The notes under the pieces were generated by a model, which saw only the letters and a program-made list of their open reading frames with translations, searched no databases and was not told the DNA's origin. From JBDWFY01 sp964291365 (GTDB lineage: Bacteria; Pseudomonadota; Alphaproteobacteria; Rhizobiales; Stappiaceae): a stretch of 64,000 bases of DNA. The translations under genes and the position numbers were made by a program. Shown here piece by piece: positions 1 through 9,453 of this stretch (its first letter is position 1; each line of letters begins with the position of its first letter). The stretch is from positions 620,001 through 684,000 of the forward strand of contig OZ220020.1 in the NCBI GenBank assembly GCA_964291365.2. Direction: 5' to 3'.

Positions 1-206
1 CAAACTTGAATTAGTTTTCCTCAGTTATATTGTATACATCGACTCATACCCAATAACCCTACCCATACATTCGGTTTAATTGGAAATTTTCAATAAAGTT
101 TCACGAAATCGTCATATTTTTGACACTTTTGTTTCGTTAACTGCAAGTCAAGGTTTCTAACGCATAGAAATCGACTAAACAATTAACGTCATAAGGAGTA
201 AAAAGT

Positions 207-1448
207 ATGACAAATATAATCAGTGTGGCCTTCATTGTTTGCCTAATTGCAACATCTGCAGTCGCAAAGAATTTTGAACAAATCGCGAAATTTTCAACTC
301 TTGATAATTTTCCTACCGGTGAGGAGTCATCTGCAGAGATTATTACATCAACATCGGATGGAAATACTCTGGTTTACAGTGATAGTCCACTAAAAGCTAT
401 TGGAATGATTGATATAACCGATGCGCACAATCCAAAACCGTTAGGAAATATAATGTTAGGTGGTGAGCCTACAAGTGTAGCAGTATTTGACGGATTCGCT
501 TATGTTGGTATCAATACGTCCGAGAGTTATGTAAATCCATCTGGAAAACTAATTACAATTGATCTTGCCACTCGTAAAATCATCAAAGAAGTTGATTTAG
601 GGGGACAACCCGATAGTGTTGCAGTTTCAAACGATGGAAATTTCATTGCGGTCGCAATTGAAAATGAGAGAGATGAGGAAGTCAATGATGAAAAAATTCC
701 TCAATTTCCCGCCGGTTTCTTAGCATTAGTACATGGTGATAAAGTGACTAAAGTTGAACTAGATAGCTTTAGTGAAATTGCGCCAGGTGATCCAGAGCCG
801 GAATTTGTTGACATCAATAATCTAGGTGAAACAGTTGTAACAATTCAAGAAAACAACTGGTTAATAGTCGTTGATAAAAATGGAAAGGTTATCAATGAAT
901 TTAGTGCTGGTACAGTTGATCTTACAGGAATAGATAATAAAGATGATGGAGAACTTAAACTGACTGATAGCATTAAGGGAGTCAGACGAGAACCCGATGC
1001 CGTTAAGTGGGTTGATAATAATCACTTCGCGACAGCAAATGAAGGTGACTACAAGCACGATGCACCAGGACAAGCAACGCGGGGCGGGTCAAGAGGCTGG
1101 ACAATATGGAACAAGGATGGTTCAGTTGTGTATGAATCGGGAGCAAGTTTTGAAATAGCTCTCGCCGAAGCAGGTTATTGGCCAGACAATCGCGCAGAAA
1201 AGAAAGGCGTGGAACCTGAGTCAATAGAAGTTGGCACATTCAACGGTACCAGATTGATTTTTGTCGGTGCAGAACGAGGAAACGCCGTTGGTGTATATGA
1301 TGCCACTGATTTGTCAAATCCGGTTCTGGAACAAATTTTACCTACTGGTATTGGGCCAGAAGGATTAGTCGCAATTGAAAATCGAAACTTGTTTATCTCG
1401 GCTAATGAAGTCGATACAGAGAATAGTATTACAATTTACAAAAAATAG
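207..1448 (+). CDS. Secreted beta-propeller protein (choice-of-anchor I / YVTN-like)
   Basis: 413 aa with an N-terminal signal peptide (about residues 1-20, ending AVA before KNFEQ). The rest reads as repeated propeller blades: LVYSD..IGMIDI, GEPTSVAVFDGFAYV, GQPDSVAVSNDGNFIAVAIENER and a closing GPEGLVAIENRNLFISANE. This pattern matches periplasmic choice-of-anchor I / esterase-like-phytase family proteins. From general knowledge, many relatives continue after the propeller into a second domain; here the stop comes directly after the last blade and the following in-frame sequence shows no such domain. The RBS AAGGAG lies at 194-199. It is a single-gene unit. Function is unknown; phosphatase or phytase activity is often annotated for relatives but no catalytic site is visible here. 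Confidence 0.75.
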   Translation: MTNIISVAFIVCLIATSAVAKNFEQIAKFSTLDNFPTGEESSAEIITSTSDGNTLVYSDSPLKAIGMIDITDAHNPKPLGNIMLGGEPTSVAVFDGFAYVGINTSESYVNPSGKLITIDLATRKIIKEVDLGGQPDSVAVSNDGNFIAVAIENERDEEVNDEKIPQFPAGFLALVHGDKVTKVELDSFSEIAPGDPEPEFVDINNLGETVVTIQENNWLIVVDKNGKVINEFSAGTVDLTGIDNKDDGELKLTDSIKGVRREPDAVKWVDNNHFATANEGDYKHDAPGQATRGGSRGWTIWNKDGSVVYESGASFEIALAEAGYWPDNRAEKKGVEPESIEVGTFNGTRLIFVGAERGNAVGVYDATDLSNPVLEQILPTGIGPEGLVAIENRNLFISANEVDTENSITIYKK

Positions 1449-2081
1449 AAATATTTGATGCGTAATGTAAAATTTCCATTGGTAACCAAAGTGAGTAAAT
1501 ATCAATTCTCGTTACTAATTAAAACTTACGCATCAAAAATCCGATAACTGTCTAGTTATTCATTTCATAAAGTAGCAGTATTTTTTCACACATTTTTATC
1601 CAACCTCCCACCATTTCGTCTTAGTAGGTATGCACCAAACCTTTTCAGTTACGAAAGAGCGTTTTTAAATATTCTGCACTAAAAGAAGCATAAAGTTTTG
1701 GATTTTCAAGACTAGAAATTCTCATCTAATTTTTTTAATGTCTGCGATTCTAGTATTTTGTTTAGATTGTCAAAGTGCAGAGTTTTTAACCACCACTTTA
1801 AGCAATTACAAAGCTAAAATTGAAGTTTCTTGTACAAAAACCGAAGTTCCAATCCAATTATTGTTCCATTAACTTATGGCGTTTTGACTATTTGAAAAAA
1901 CTCAATTGTTATGGTGAAACGGTTCGGTGAGAGGAATTTAAAATTTAATTCTAATTTAATAAAACAGTCATAAAAATTAAACAATCTTCCAATAATGTTA
2001 GTAAACAATTTAGTCGCATTTCCGCGGTCTAAATAAACTTAACAACCAATATAAACTTATCAACCTTTGAGGTATTTCATC
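1449..2081. other. Intergenic region with a long-armed inverted repeat
   Basis: No credible gene in 633 bp. The arms TTTGATGCGTAA (1454-1465) and TTACGCATCAAA (1526-1537) are perfectly complementary with 60 nt between them. That spacer holds a perfect palindrome TTGGTAACCAA (1479-1489) and a weak AGTAA/TTACT pairing. The fold could be a terminator for the upstream gene, a small structured RNA or a miniature inverted-repeat element. The remaining sequence to 2081 is AT-rich and presumably holds the promoter of the transporter operon. Confidence 0.5.
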
Positions 2082-3158
2082 ATGACTGTGAGAATAATCC
2101 TGAGCGTCTGCTCTTTTTTTCTTTTCACCTTTTCTGTCTCGAATGTCCAAGCAGAGACTTTAAGATTACTTACTTGGGGAGGTTATGCACCTGAAGAGCT
2201 AATCCAGAAATTTGAAGCAGAGTATCCAGACATTACGGTTGAAGTAACTCCTTCAAATAATGAGCAAATGGTGGCGAAGTTACGAGCTACTGGTGGGGCC
2301 GGTTTTGATCTAGCTCAACCCACTCTTGAGAGGATATATCTGCCGCAGGTAGAGCACAATATTTATAAACCGCTAGATCTTACAAAAATTGACACGTCAA
2401 AAATTGAACAGTCCTTTCTTGATGCCGCAAAAGAAACTGCATCTGTGGATGGAGAAGTTTATGGACTCCCTCACTTGTGGGGTTCTACCGGTCTAATGGT
2501 TAACAAGAGTCTAGCGGCAGATATAACTAGGTGGACCGACCTTTGCGAACCTGAATATAAAGGACGGGTTTCAATGCGACTGAAACGCACCATTCTCCTA
2601 GGGTTTGCAATATCAATGGGATACGATCCAATAAATTCTTGGTCAAATTTGGATGAGTATCAAAAAATTTTGGACGCTGTCACCCAAAAGCTTATTGATT
2701 GTAAAGATAATGTGAAAGCTTATTGGCAAGCAGGTGACGACCTTACTGCAATGATGTCAACAGGTGAAATTGTAGCATCCGAAAGCTGGGATCAAACTGC
2801 TTACAAACTTTTCGGAGAAAACAACGATATCGTATATGTCCCACCAGAATCTGGTGCTCATGGTTGGATTGATACGTTCGCACTACCCAGAAAAGGAAAA
2901 GCTGATGATGCCGCATATAAATGGATAAATTTTGTTCTTCGACCGGAGAATGTTAAAATAATTCAAAGAACTTCAGGTTCAGTGGCAACAGTTAAAGGTG
3001 CAGATGCCTTACTATCAGATGAAATGAAAAATGCTATTGAGACGGCATTCACAACAACCGATATTGACAATCTTCAGTTCTTCCCACCTATACCACCAGG
3101 AGTTGAGGAACTTGAAGGTAAAGCACTTGACAAAATAAAGGCAGCCACAGGAAGCTAA
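2082..3158 (+). CDS. ABC importer binding protein, spermidine/putrescine (PotD) type
   Basis: 358 aa periplasmic solute-binding protein. Signal peptide residues 1-24 (cut after VQA). The mature protein begins ETLRLLTWGGYAPEELIQKFEAEYP, the classic start of the PotD/PotF class, and continues with WGSTGLMVNKS and a GEIVASESWDQTA cleft segment. I chose ATG 2082 over an upstream in-frame TTG at 2067 because GAGG at 2069-2072 sits nine bases before it and the shorter form gives a normal signal peptide. It is the first gene of a binding protein-ATPase-permease-permease-sulfatase operon. A hairpin follows immediately. Ligand is not readable from sequence; the choline-sulfatase at the operon end suggests choline-O-sulfate (inference). 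Confidence 0.85.
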   Translation: MTVRIILSVCSFFLFTFSVSNVQAETLRLLTWGGYAPEELIQKFEAEYPDITVEVTPSNNEQMVAKLRATGGAGFDLAQPTLERIYLPQVEHNIYKPLDLTKIDTSKIEQSFLDAAKETASVDGEVYGLPHLWGSTGLMVNKSLAADITRWTDLCEPEYKGRVSMRLKRTILLGFAISMGYDPINSWSNLDEYQKILDAVTQKLIDCKDNVKAYWQAGDDLTAMMSTGEIVASESWDQTAYKLFGENNDIVYVPPESGAHGWIDTFALPRKGKADDAAYKWINFVLRPENVKIIQRTSGSVATVKGADALLSDEMKNAIETAFTTTDIDNLQFFPPIPPGVEELEGKALDKIKAATGS

Positions 3159-3171
3159 CTTTATGACAATC

Positions 3172-3229
3172 AATGCTCCAGTCGAGTAATCGATATTGCT
3201 TAAAATTCAGCAAACTCGACTGGAGCATT
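3172..3229 (+). terminator. Hairpin between binding-protein gene and ATPase gene
   Basis: AATGCTCCAGTCGAGT (3172-3187) pairs perfectly with ACTCGACTGGAGCATT (3214-3229), a 16-bp stem with a 26-nt loop, followed by a short T run. It lies 13 bp after the binding-protein stop and inside the same operon, so it probably acts as a partial terminator or as a 3' end stabiliser of the binding-protein mRNA. Confidence 0.7.
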
Positions 3230-3312
3230 TATCTCCTTATCTAAATGCCCATTTAATTCTATTTGCCGATATTACAATTCAATCAATCACACTAATCAAC
3301 TATTTTACTCCA

Positions 3313-4422
3313 ATGACTTCTATTAACAATATTGACCTGAAATGTGAGAAAGTTGTCAAATCTTTTGGAGATTTCAAAGCAGTGGATGATGTCACATTTG
3401 ATATTCCAAACGGTTCATTCTTTTCGATACTTGGTCCTTCTGGTTGCGGAAAAACGACATTAATTCGAATGATAGCTGGATTTGATGATACGACTTCTGG
3501 TGATATTAAAATTAAAGGAAATTCCGTTCTAGGAATTGCACCGAATAAGCGCAATGTTAAGATGGTTTTTCAGCACCTAGCACTATTTCCAATGATGAAC
3601 GTTAATGAAAATATTGCCTACGGCTTACGTTGCAAAGGAGTTGGTAAAGAAGAGATAAAAAATAAAGTCAAAAATGTTTTAGAAAAAATCGCGCTCCCTA
3701 ATGTCGGTGAACGGGAAATCAACCAACTTTCTGGTGGTCAGAAGCAACGAATCGCAATAGCAAGGTGCATGGTACTTGAACCTGATGTCTTACTTCTAGA
3801 TGAACCACTTGGGGCATTAGACCTAAAGCTAAGAGAAACCATGAAGATTGAGCTAAAATTGTTACAAAATCAGTTCAATACCTCTTTTCTGTATATAACT
3901 CACGATCAGTCTGAAGCTTTGATAATGTCGGATCAAGTTGCAGTTATGAATTATGGTCGTTTCGAGCAGATAGGTTCTCCACAAGAACTCTATCATCATC
4001 CGAAGACAGCTTTCGTGGCTGGTTTTGTCGGCGATACAAATCGCTGGTGCGGAAACATAATTTCTGCAGATAGTGAAAGCGTCAAAATTGAAACACAGCA
4101 AGGACTAACCCTAGTGGGCAAAAAGAATGGTGCAGTTCACTTAAATAATAATGCAAAAGTGGAAGCCTTTATCAGACCTGAATTTATTGGCTATAAACGC
4201 ATTACAGAACAAGAATCAAAACAGACCGTTTCTCACAACCAAGTAAATGGTAAAATTGATAGTGTCCTGTTCAATGGAGCTCGTAGTAGAATGTTAATAC
4301 GCGGTCAAAGTGGTGAATTAATCGAGGCTGATTTAACCCTAAGTGGTGTTAACAATGTTACTGCGCAAGATTGGGTTCAATTGAGTTGGTCGGCTGACCA
4401 AGTGTCTTATTTTTCTTGCTAG
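3313..4422 (+). CDS. ABC transporter ATPase, PotA type
   Basis: 369 aa. Walker A GPSGCGKT at residues 41-48, Q-loop FQH, signature LSGGQKQR, Walker B VLLLDEP followed by LGALD, and the switch His in ITHDQ. After about residue 235 comes a C-terminal regulatory domain of the TOBE type. An open frame extends 39 codons upstream to a TTG at 3196, but that extension runs through the hairpin at 3172-3229 and does not resemble an ABC protein; ATG 3313 gives the family's usual beginning. It energises the permeases at 4433 and 5365. Confidence 0.9.
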   Translation: MTSINNIDLKCEKVVKSFGDFKAVDDVTFDIPNGSFFSILGPSGCGKTTLIRMIAGFDDTTSGDIKIKGNSVLGIAPNKRNVKMVFQHLALFPMMNVNENIAYGLRCKGVGKEEIKNKVKNVLEKIALPNVGEREINQLSGGQKQRIAIARCMVLEPDVLLLDEPLGALDLKLRETMKIELKLLQNQFNTSFLYITHDQSEALIMSDQVAVMNYGRFEQIGSPQELYHHPKTAFVAGFVGDTNRWCGNIISADSESVKIETQQGLTLVGKKNGAVHLNNNAKVEAFIRPEFIGYKRITEQESKQTVSHNQVNGKIDSVLFNGARSRMLIRGQSGELIEADLTLSGVNNVTAQDWVQLSWSADQVSYFSC

Positions 4423-4432
4423 GTTAAAATAG

Positions 4433-5311
4433 ATGAAAGACAAACTCTCGAAAGATGCAAAGCATTTGTCACTGATTCTCTTATTCGCTCCTTTTATGTT
4501 GTGGATATCACTCCTTATTATACTCCCTCATTTGCGAATGATTGGTTTATCATTTCGGGAAAAAGTGGGGATAGGAGAGTATCAGCTTGGACTTTCCAAC
4601 TATTTAGATTTCATTATGGAACCAATTTATTGGAACACGCTGATTAGAACCGGTTCAATGTCGCTTTTGGTGACTGTAATTGCTCTAATGCTTGGTTTTC
4701 CGATCGCGTACTACATTGCAAAGATTGCAAATAAGCGTGTGAAAGGTAGTTTGCTTCTGATTTGTCTGATACCTCTTTGGGTGAGTGATCTCATCAGAGC
4801 CTTCGGATGGAGTTTATTACTGAGAGAAACTGGAGTCTTGTCCAGTGTATTGCTATGGATTGGGTTAATAAACCAGCCTGTAGAATTCTTATACAATGAC
4901 GTGGCAGTAATAATCGGTCTAGTTTATACAGTAATCCTTTTTATGATAGTGCCTTTGGTATCAACATTAGACGGTATGGACGATTCCATTATTGAAGCGG
5001 GTTATAACCTAGGTGGTAGCAAGGCGGTAGTTATCTTTCGAATTATTATTCCTTATGCAATGCCTGGAATAGTTGCTGGAAGTATTGTTGTTTTTATGCT
5101 CACTGCAGGTTCTTACCTAACCCCAATTCTATTGGGTGGAAAGAATTCTAGCTGGTTTACAGAACTTATTTACACTCAATTTATCACTCGATTCAATTGG
5201 GAGTTAGGAGCAACTCTAGGTTTGATTCTCCTGCTTTTCACTTCACTTGTGGTGTGGTTAGGATTGCGGCTTAGCGGCCAAACACTTGCTAACACTGTAG
5301 CTAAAAACTGA
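4433..5311 (+). CDS. ABC transporter permease, PotB type
   Basis: 292 aa integral membrane protein with about six hydrophobic segments. The ABC-permease EAA loop is seen as IIEAGYNLGGSKAVVIFRIIIP, the coupling helix that docks on the ATPase. The start is 10 bp after the ATPase stop, so translation is probably coupled. It pairs with the following permease to form the heterodimeric channel of the Pot-type importer. Sequence and length are normal for the PotB group. Confidence 0.88.
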   Translation: MKDKLSKDAKHLSLILLFAPFMLWISLLIILPHLRMIGLSFREKVGIGEYQLGLSNYLDFIMEPIYWNTLIRTGSMSLLVTVIALMLGFPIAYYIAKIANKRVKGSLLLICLIPLWVSDLIRAFGWSLLLRETGVLSSVLLWIGLINQPVEFLYNDVAVIIGLVYTVILFMIVPLVSTLDGMDDSIIEAGYNLGGSKAVVIFRIIIPYAMPGIVAGSIVVFMLTAGSYLTPILLGGKNSSWFTELIYTQFITRFNWELGATLGLILLLFTSLVVWLGLRLSGQTLANTVAKN

Positions 5312-5364
5312 TGCGAAATTAACCTAAAAAACTAAATCTCTTGGCGATAATTGGAACTCGAATC

Positions 5365-6219
5365 ATGGATGCAACAAGACAAGTCAATTGGGAAATATGG
5401 GGATTCCGCGCTTACATTACCTTATTCATCATATTTCTTGCGGCACCTCTGTTTGCCGCTGGAATATTCGCTTTCAATGATTCTCAATTCCCTACTTTGC
5501 CTTGGCGGGGTTTCACATTAGATTGGTTTTTCAATAATTCAGAACCAAAATTAGGAATGTTTCACGACCGTCGTCTGTTAAGCGGTTTCTATTATTCATT
5601 TGTCATCGGTTTCATGGTTGCAAGCATTTCTGTTTTTGTCGGCACAACGAATGCATTTTTATTTGTTAGGGGTAATTTCCCCGGTAAGAATTTCTTCTAT
5701 ATTCTCATGATTATTCCTCTGGTTATACCAGGTGTCATTCTTGGAGTATCAATACTCGTATTTGCATCTGACTCGGCAAATTTTTTCGAAACAAATTTCA
5801 ACATTGAAATTTCAGCATTGAGACCGGGTATTTTGCTCGTGGTGCTAGGGCAATTCTCATTCATTACTACTATTACCACATTGATAATGACTGCTCGGTT
5901 GAAAAAATTTGACGAATTGATGGAGGAAGCGGCATTTAATTTGGGTGCAAATAGAGGTCGAGTGTTGCGGACGATTACAATACCTTTTTTACGTCCAGCT
6001 CTGTTTGCATCCAGCATTATTGCTTTTTTGGTCTCCTTTGAAAATTTTAATACAACTTTGTTTTTGGTAAGTTCTGACTCACCACTTACCATTGCGATGT
6101 TCGATAGGATGACAAAATTCGGTACAACTCCTGTACTCAACGCAGTTTCATTTTTTCTAATGATTGGTTCAGGTCTACTTGCGTTGCTCTCAATCGCAGT
6201 TCAACGAGATCGGAAATGA
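5365..6219 (+). CDS. ABC transporter permease, PotC type
   Basis: 284 aa, six predicted membrane segments, EAA loop LMEEAAFNLGANRGRVLRTI. Second channel subunit of the Pot-type importer. ATG 5365 has GGAA at 5352-5355 at a good distance; an in-frame TTG at 5341 would add eight residues and has no better ribosome site. The gene follows its partner by about 50 bp and precedes the sulfatase by about 80 bp on the same strand. Confidence 0.86.
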   Translation: MDATRQVNWEIWGFRAYITLFIIFLAAPLFAAGIFAFNDSQFPTLPWRGFTLDWFFNNSEPKLGMFHDRRLLSGFYYSFVIGFMVASISVFVGTTNAFLFVRGNFPGKNFFYILMIIPLVIPGVILGVSILVFASDSANFFETNFNIEISALRPGILLVVLGQFSFITTITTLIMTARLKKFDELMEEAAFNLGANRGRVLRTITIPFLRPALFASSIIAFLVSFENFNTTLFLVSSDSPLTIAMFDRMTKFGTTPVLNAVSFFLMIGSGLLALLSIAVQRDRK

Positions 6220-6297
6220 AACTGAGCTATAATTGGAAATTTTGAATAATAAACTAATCATTATAAATATTTGGAATCAAAGTATGGATTTACAACT

Positions 6298-7830
6298 ATG
6301 AAGAGGAAGCCAAATATTGTTGTCATAATGGCTGACCAACTAGCTCCTCGGTTCTGTGGTTGTTACGGGCATCCAATCGCCAAGACCCCAAATATAGACC
6401 GGTTATCCAGACGTGGTATGAGATTTGATGGAGCTTATACTAATTCCCCGATATGTGCTCCTGCTCGCTTTTCGTTTATGACGGGTCAACTTATTAGTCG
6501 AATCGCGGCTTATGATAATGTATCTGAATTTTCAGCAAAAATCCCGACTTTTGCTCACTATTTAAGGTTACTTGGTTATCATACATGTTTAAGTGGTGAT
6601 ATGCACTTCATAGGTCCCGACCAGAAACACGGATTTGAAGACCGTCTTACCACTGGAATTTGCACGAGTGAGTTCGGTTGGGCACCAGATTGGGAGCTAC
6701 CTGACGAAAAAGTTGATGAACTTTATACAAATATTAACGCAGTAAAAGAGAGTGGGGTAGCTTACTCCACTTTTCAACTTGATTATGATGAAGAAGTTGG
6801 ATTTACCACGAACCGATGGTTATTCAATATCGCGAGAAGCAGAATGAAAGGAAATGATGCTCCATTCGCCCTAGTTGCTTCATTCATTCACCCGCATGAT
6901 CCATATATCGCGCGCCCCGAATGGTGGAATTTATACACTGACGATGAGATCGAACTTCCTCAATTTGTATTAACAGCAGAGGAACAAGATCCATATTCAA
7001 GTCGAATCATGCTTGGAATTGGGGCCGATAAAATCAAACTTACTACCGAAGAAATAATCCGTGCAAGAAGGGGTTACTTGGCTAATGTAAGTTATTTCGA
7101 CCATAAGGTTGGCCAGATTTTACAAACTCTCACTGAAATTGATGAAATTGACAATACAATTATCATAGTCACGTCTGACCATGGAGATATGTTAGGTGAT
7201 CGTGGACTCTGGTTTAAGATGAATTTTTTTGAACCTTCTGTGCGTGTTCCGCTTATATTCGCCGGTCCTGGTATTGCAAATGGAATTGCAACTAACACCT
7301 GCTCACTTCTTGACCTACTACCAACTTTCATTGACATAGCTGGTGGCGACAACACAATTCTTGGTGAACCAATAGATGGAAGAAGCCTTTTACCACTTGC
7401 TGCGGGTAAAATTGATTCTGAGGATATCGCCATTGGAGAGTATTGTGCTGAATTAACTTCCTATCCAATGATTATGATACGACGCAAACAATACAAATAC
7501 ATTCATTGCGAGTCTTATCCACCTTTATTGTTTGATGTCGTTTCAGACGCATTAGAAAAAGATAATCTGGCGAAAAACCAAGAATATAAGGAGTTGTTAA
7601 AATCCTTTGATAACGAGGTACAAACGAGCTGGGACTTTGAAAAGTTGAGGGAAGATATTGTAAAGACTCAGAAGTCAAGAAAATTATTATTCAATTCTAT
7701 GCAAAAAGGGGTAAAAGAATCATGGGATTACACTCCACCTTACTACGCTGATAAAAAATATGTACGTGGAACCATGAATTGGCCGAATGCCACAAATGAA
7801 TATAGGTATCCACCAGTTTCAGCTACATAG
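6298..7830 (+). CDS. betC: Choline-sulfatase
   Basis: 510 aa type I sulfatase expected to hydrolyse choline-O-sulfate to choline and sulfate in the cytoplasm (no signal peptide). The start KPNIVVIMADQLAPRF carries the metal-binding Asp13. CAPAR at residues 53-57 is the formylglycine site (Cys53 to be oxidised), and SDHGDMLGDRGLW is the second metal/substrate segment. The YGHPIAKTPNIDRL, TNSPICAPARFSFM and IPTFAHYLRLLGYHTCLSG segments match bacterial BetC closely. I chose ATG 6298; an in-frame TTG at 6271 would add nine residues. Its place at the end of a Pot-type transporter operon suggests import and desulfation of choline sulfate as an osmolyte, sulfur or carbon source. No betA/betB neighbour is present, although a GMC-family oxidoreductase lies 39 kb away. 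Confidence 0.85.
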   Translation: MKRKPNIVVIMADQLAPRFCGCYGHPIAKTPNIDRLSRRGMRFDGAYTNSPICAPARFSFMTGQLISRIAAYDNVSEFSAKIPTFAHYLRLLGYHTCLSGDMHFIGPDQKHGFEDRLTTGICTSEFGWAPDWELPDEKVDELYTNINAVKESGVAYSTFQLDYDEEVGFTTNRWLFNIARSRMKGNDAPFALVASFIHPHDPYIARPEWWNLYTDDEIELPQFVLTAEEQDPYSSRIMLGIGADKIKLTTEEIIRARRGYLANVSYFDHKVGQILQTLTEIDEIDNTIIIVTSDHGDMLGDRGLWFKMNFFEPSVRVPLIFAGPGIANGIATNTCSLLDLLPTFIDIAGGDNTILGEPIDGRSLLPLAAGKIDSEDIAIGEYCAELTSYPMIMIRRKQYKYIHCESYPPLLFDVVSDALEKDNLAKNQEYKELLKSFDNEVQTSWDFEKLREDIVKTQKSRKLLFNSMQKGVKESWDYTPPYYADKKYVRGTMNWPNATNEYRYPPVSAT

Positions 7831-8221
7831 TATCAGTGTAAATTGAAATTAGATGAAAAACATTGGTTTGTGAACAGTACGAATAAAAGTTCTAGCATAT
7901 TTATTTGAGTTTTAAATTGAACTCAAATTTTTTAAAACAAGGCCCTGTTGTATTTAGGTATGATAGGTTAAATATTACTTAATACTGCGATATAAACTTA
8001 TATTTTAAATGTATTAAACCATTGAATTACAGAAACTTTAGCTCACCATTGGTTAATTGAATAGAATTTACTTTCGAGATGATTTTTGGGAATTTAAAAA
8101 CTTTTTTACTATTCCTCAGCTATATACTATGTTTTGGCTTGTAAAAAAAAAATCGTGATACTGAGCTTTTTTCAACTTAATTCAAATATTGAATTCATCA
8201 CAAGATGGGAAACCTAAACAA
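7831..8221. other. Intergenic region, nothing recognised
   Basis: 391 bp of very AT-rich sequence between betC and the acyl-CoA dehydrogenase gene. No ORF with a ribosome site and no clear hairpin terminator was found. It presumably contains the ivd promoter. Confidence 0.5.
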
Positions 8222-9385
8222 ATGTATCGAATGGGAATGAATTTTGCACTTGGTGAGGAAGTTGATGCCGTCCGCGAATCAGTCTATCGCTGGTCACAGG
8301 ATCACCTTGCAACAAGAGCTGCTGAAATCGACAATTCAAACGAATTCCCTGTTGACCTTTGGCCAGAACTTGGTGAACTAGGTTTATTGGGAATAACTGC
8401 TGATCCTAAGTTTGGTGGTTCTGGAATGAGTTACTTGGCCCATGTTGTCGCTGTGGAAGAAATTGCACGGGCATCTGCATCAGTTGCACTTTCGTATGGA
8501 GCACATTCAAATCTCTGTGTTAATCAAATTAATCGAAATGGTACCAATGAACAAAAACAGCAGTTTTTACCCAAGTTATGCTCTGGAGAGCACGTCGGTG
8601 CGTTAGCAATGTCTGAACCTGGTTCGGGGTCAGATGTCGTATCAATGAAGTTACGAGCTGAAAAGCGAAATGACCGCTTTATTTTGAATGGTAACAAGAT
8701 GTGGATCACCAATGGTCCAGATGCACAGACTTTGGTAGTTTATGCTAAGTCAAATCCCGAAGCAGATTCAAAAGGAATAACAGCCTTTCTTATTGAAAAG
8801 TCAATGTCAGGATTTTCCACAGCACAAAAACTAGATAAATTGGGAATGAGAGGTTCAAACACTTGCGAACTCATTTTTGAAAACTGCGAAGTGCCTTATG
8901 AAAATGTGCTAGGTGAAGAAGGTAAAGGTGTTCAAGTCTTAATGTCTGGACTTGATTACGAACGAGTAGTTTTAGCTGGTATCGGTTTGGGTATCATGCA
9001 ATCTTGTTTAGATATCGTTGTACCATACATTCATGAGCGCGAACAATTTGGAAAACCAATTGGTACTTTCCAATTAATGCAAGCAAAAATTGCTGATATG
9101 TACACGGCCCTTAATTCAGCTCGTGCATATGTATATGCGGTTGCTGGAGCATGTGATCGTGGAGAAACTACCCGAAAAGATGCAGCTGCTTGTGTTCTTT
9201 ATAGTTCAGAACAAGCAACTCAACAAGCTTTACAAGCCATTCAAGCCTTAGGTGGAAATGGGTATATCAATGACAATGCTACCGGTCGACTATTACGTGA
9301 TGCAAAACTAATGGAGATTGGAGCCGGCACTTCAGAGATCCGAAGAATGCTTATTGGAAGAGAAATCTTTGACGAAACAGCGTAA
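8222..9385 (+). CDS. ivd: Isovaleryl-CoA dehydrogenase
   Basis: 387 aa FAD-dependent acyl-CoA dehydrogenase that oxidises isovaleryl-CoA to 3-methylcrotonyl-CoA in leucine breakdown. The acyl-CoA dehydrogenase signatures AMSEPGSGSDV and MWITNGPDAQ are present. The catalytic base is the early Glu of the isovaleryl type, Glu247 in SGLDYERVVLAG, which distinguishes it from short- and medium-chain enzymes. QALGGNGYIND and GAGTSEIRRMLIGRE close the C-terminus. ATG 8222 is used (GGGA at 8207-8210); ATG 8231, ATG 8237 or an upstream TTG 8189 are possible alternatives. The methylcrotonyl-CoA carboxylase genes often found beside ivd are not in this window. Confidence 0.85.
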   Translation: MYRMGMNFALGEEVDAVRESVYRWSQDHLATRAAEIDNSNEFPVDLWPELGELGLLGITADPKFGGSGMSYLAHVVAVEEIARASASVALSYGAHSNLCVNQINRNGTNEQKQQFLPKLCSGEHVGALAMSEPGSGSDVVSMKLRAEKRNDRFILNGNKMWITNGPDAQTLVVYAKSNPEADSKGITAFLIEKSMSGFSTAQKLDKLGMRGSNTCELIFENCEVPYENVLGEEGKGVQVLMSGLDYERVVLAGIGLGIMQSCLDIVVPYIHEREQFGKPIGTFQLMQAKIADMYTALNSARAYVYAVAGACDRGETTRKDAAACVLYSSEQATQQALQAIQALGGNGYINDNATGRLLRDAKLMEIGAGTSEIRRMLIGREIFDETA

Positions 9386-9453
9386 CAATTCAGAATTAAG
9401 TGTAAACAATCTTCAAAGATAAATATTTTCCCATTTGAAATTTGAAACTAGCT

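Noticed and set aside
5697..6140. 147-aa minus-strand ORF
   Set aside because: Shadow of the PotC-type permease gene, without start signals.
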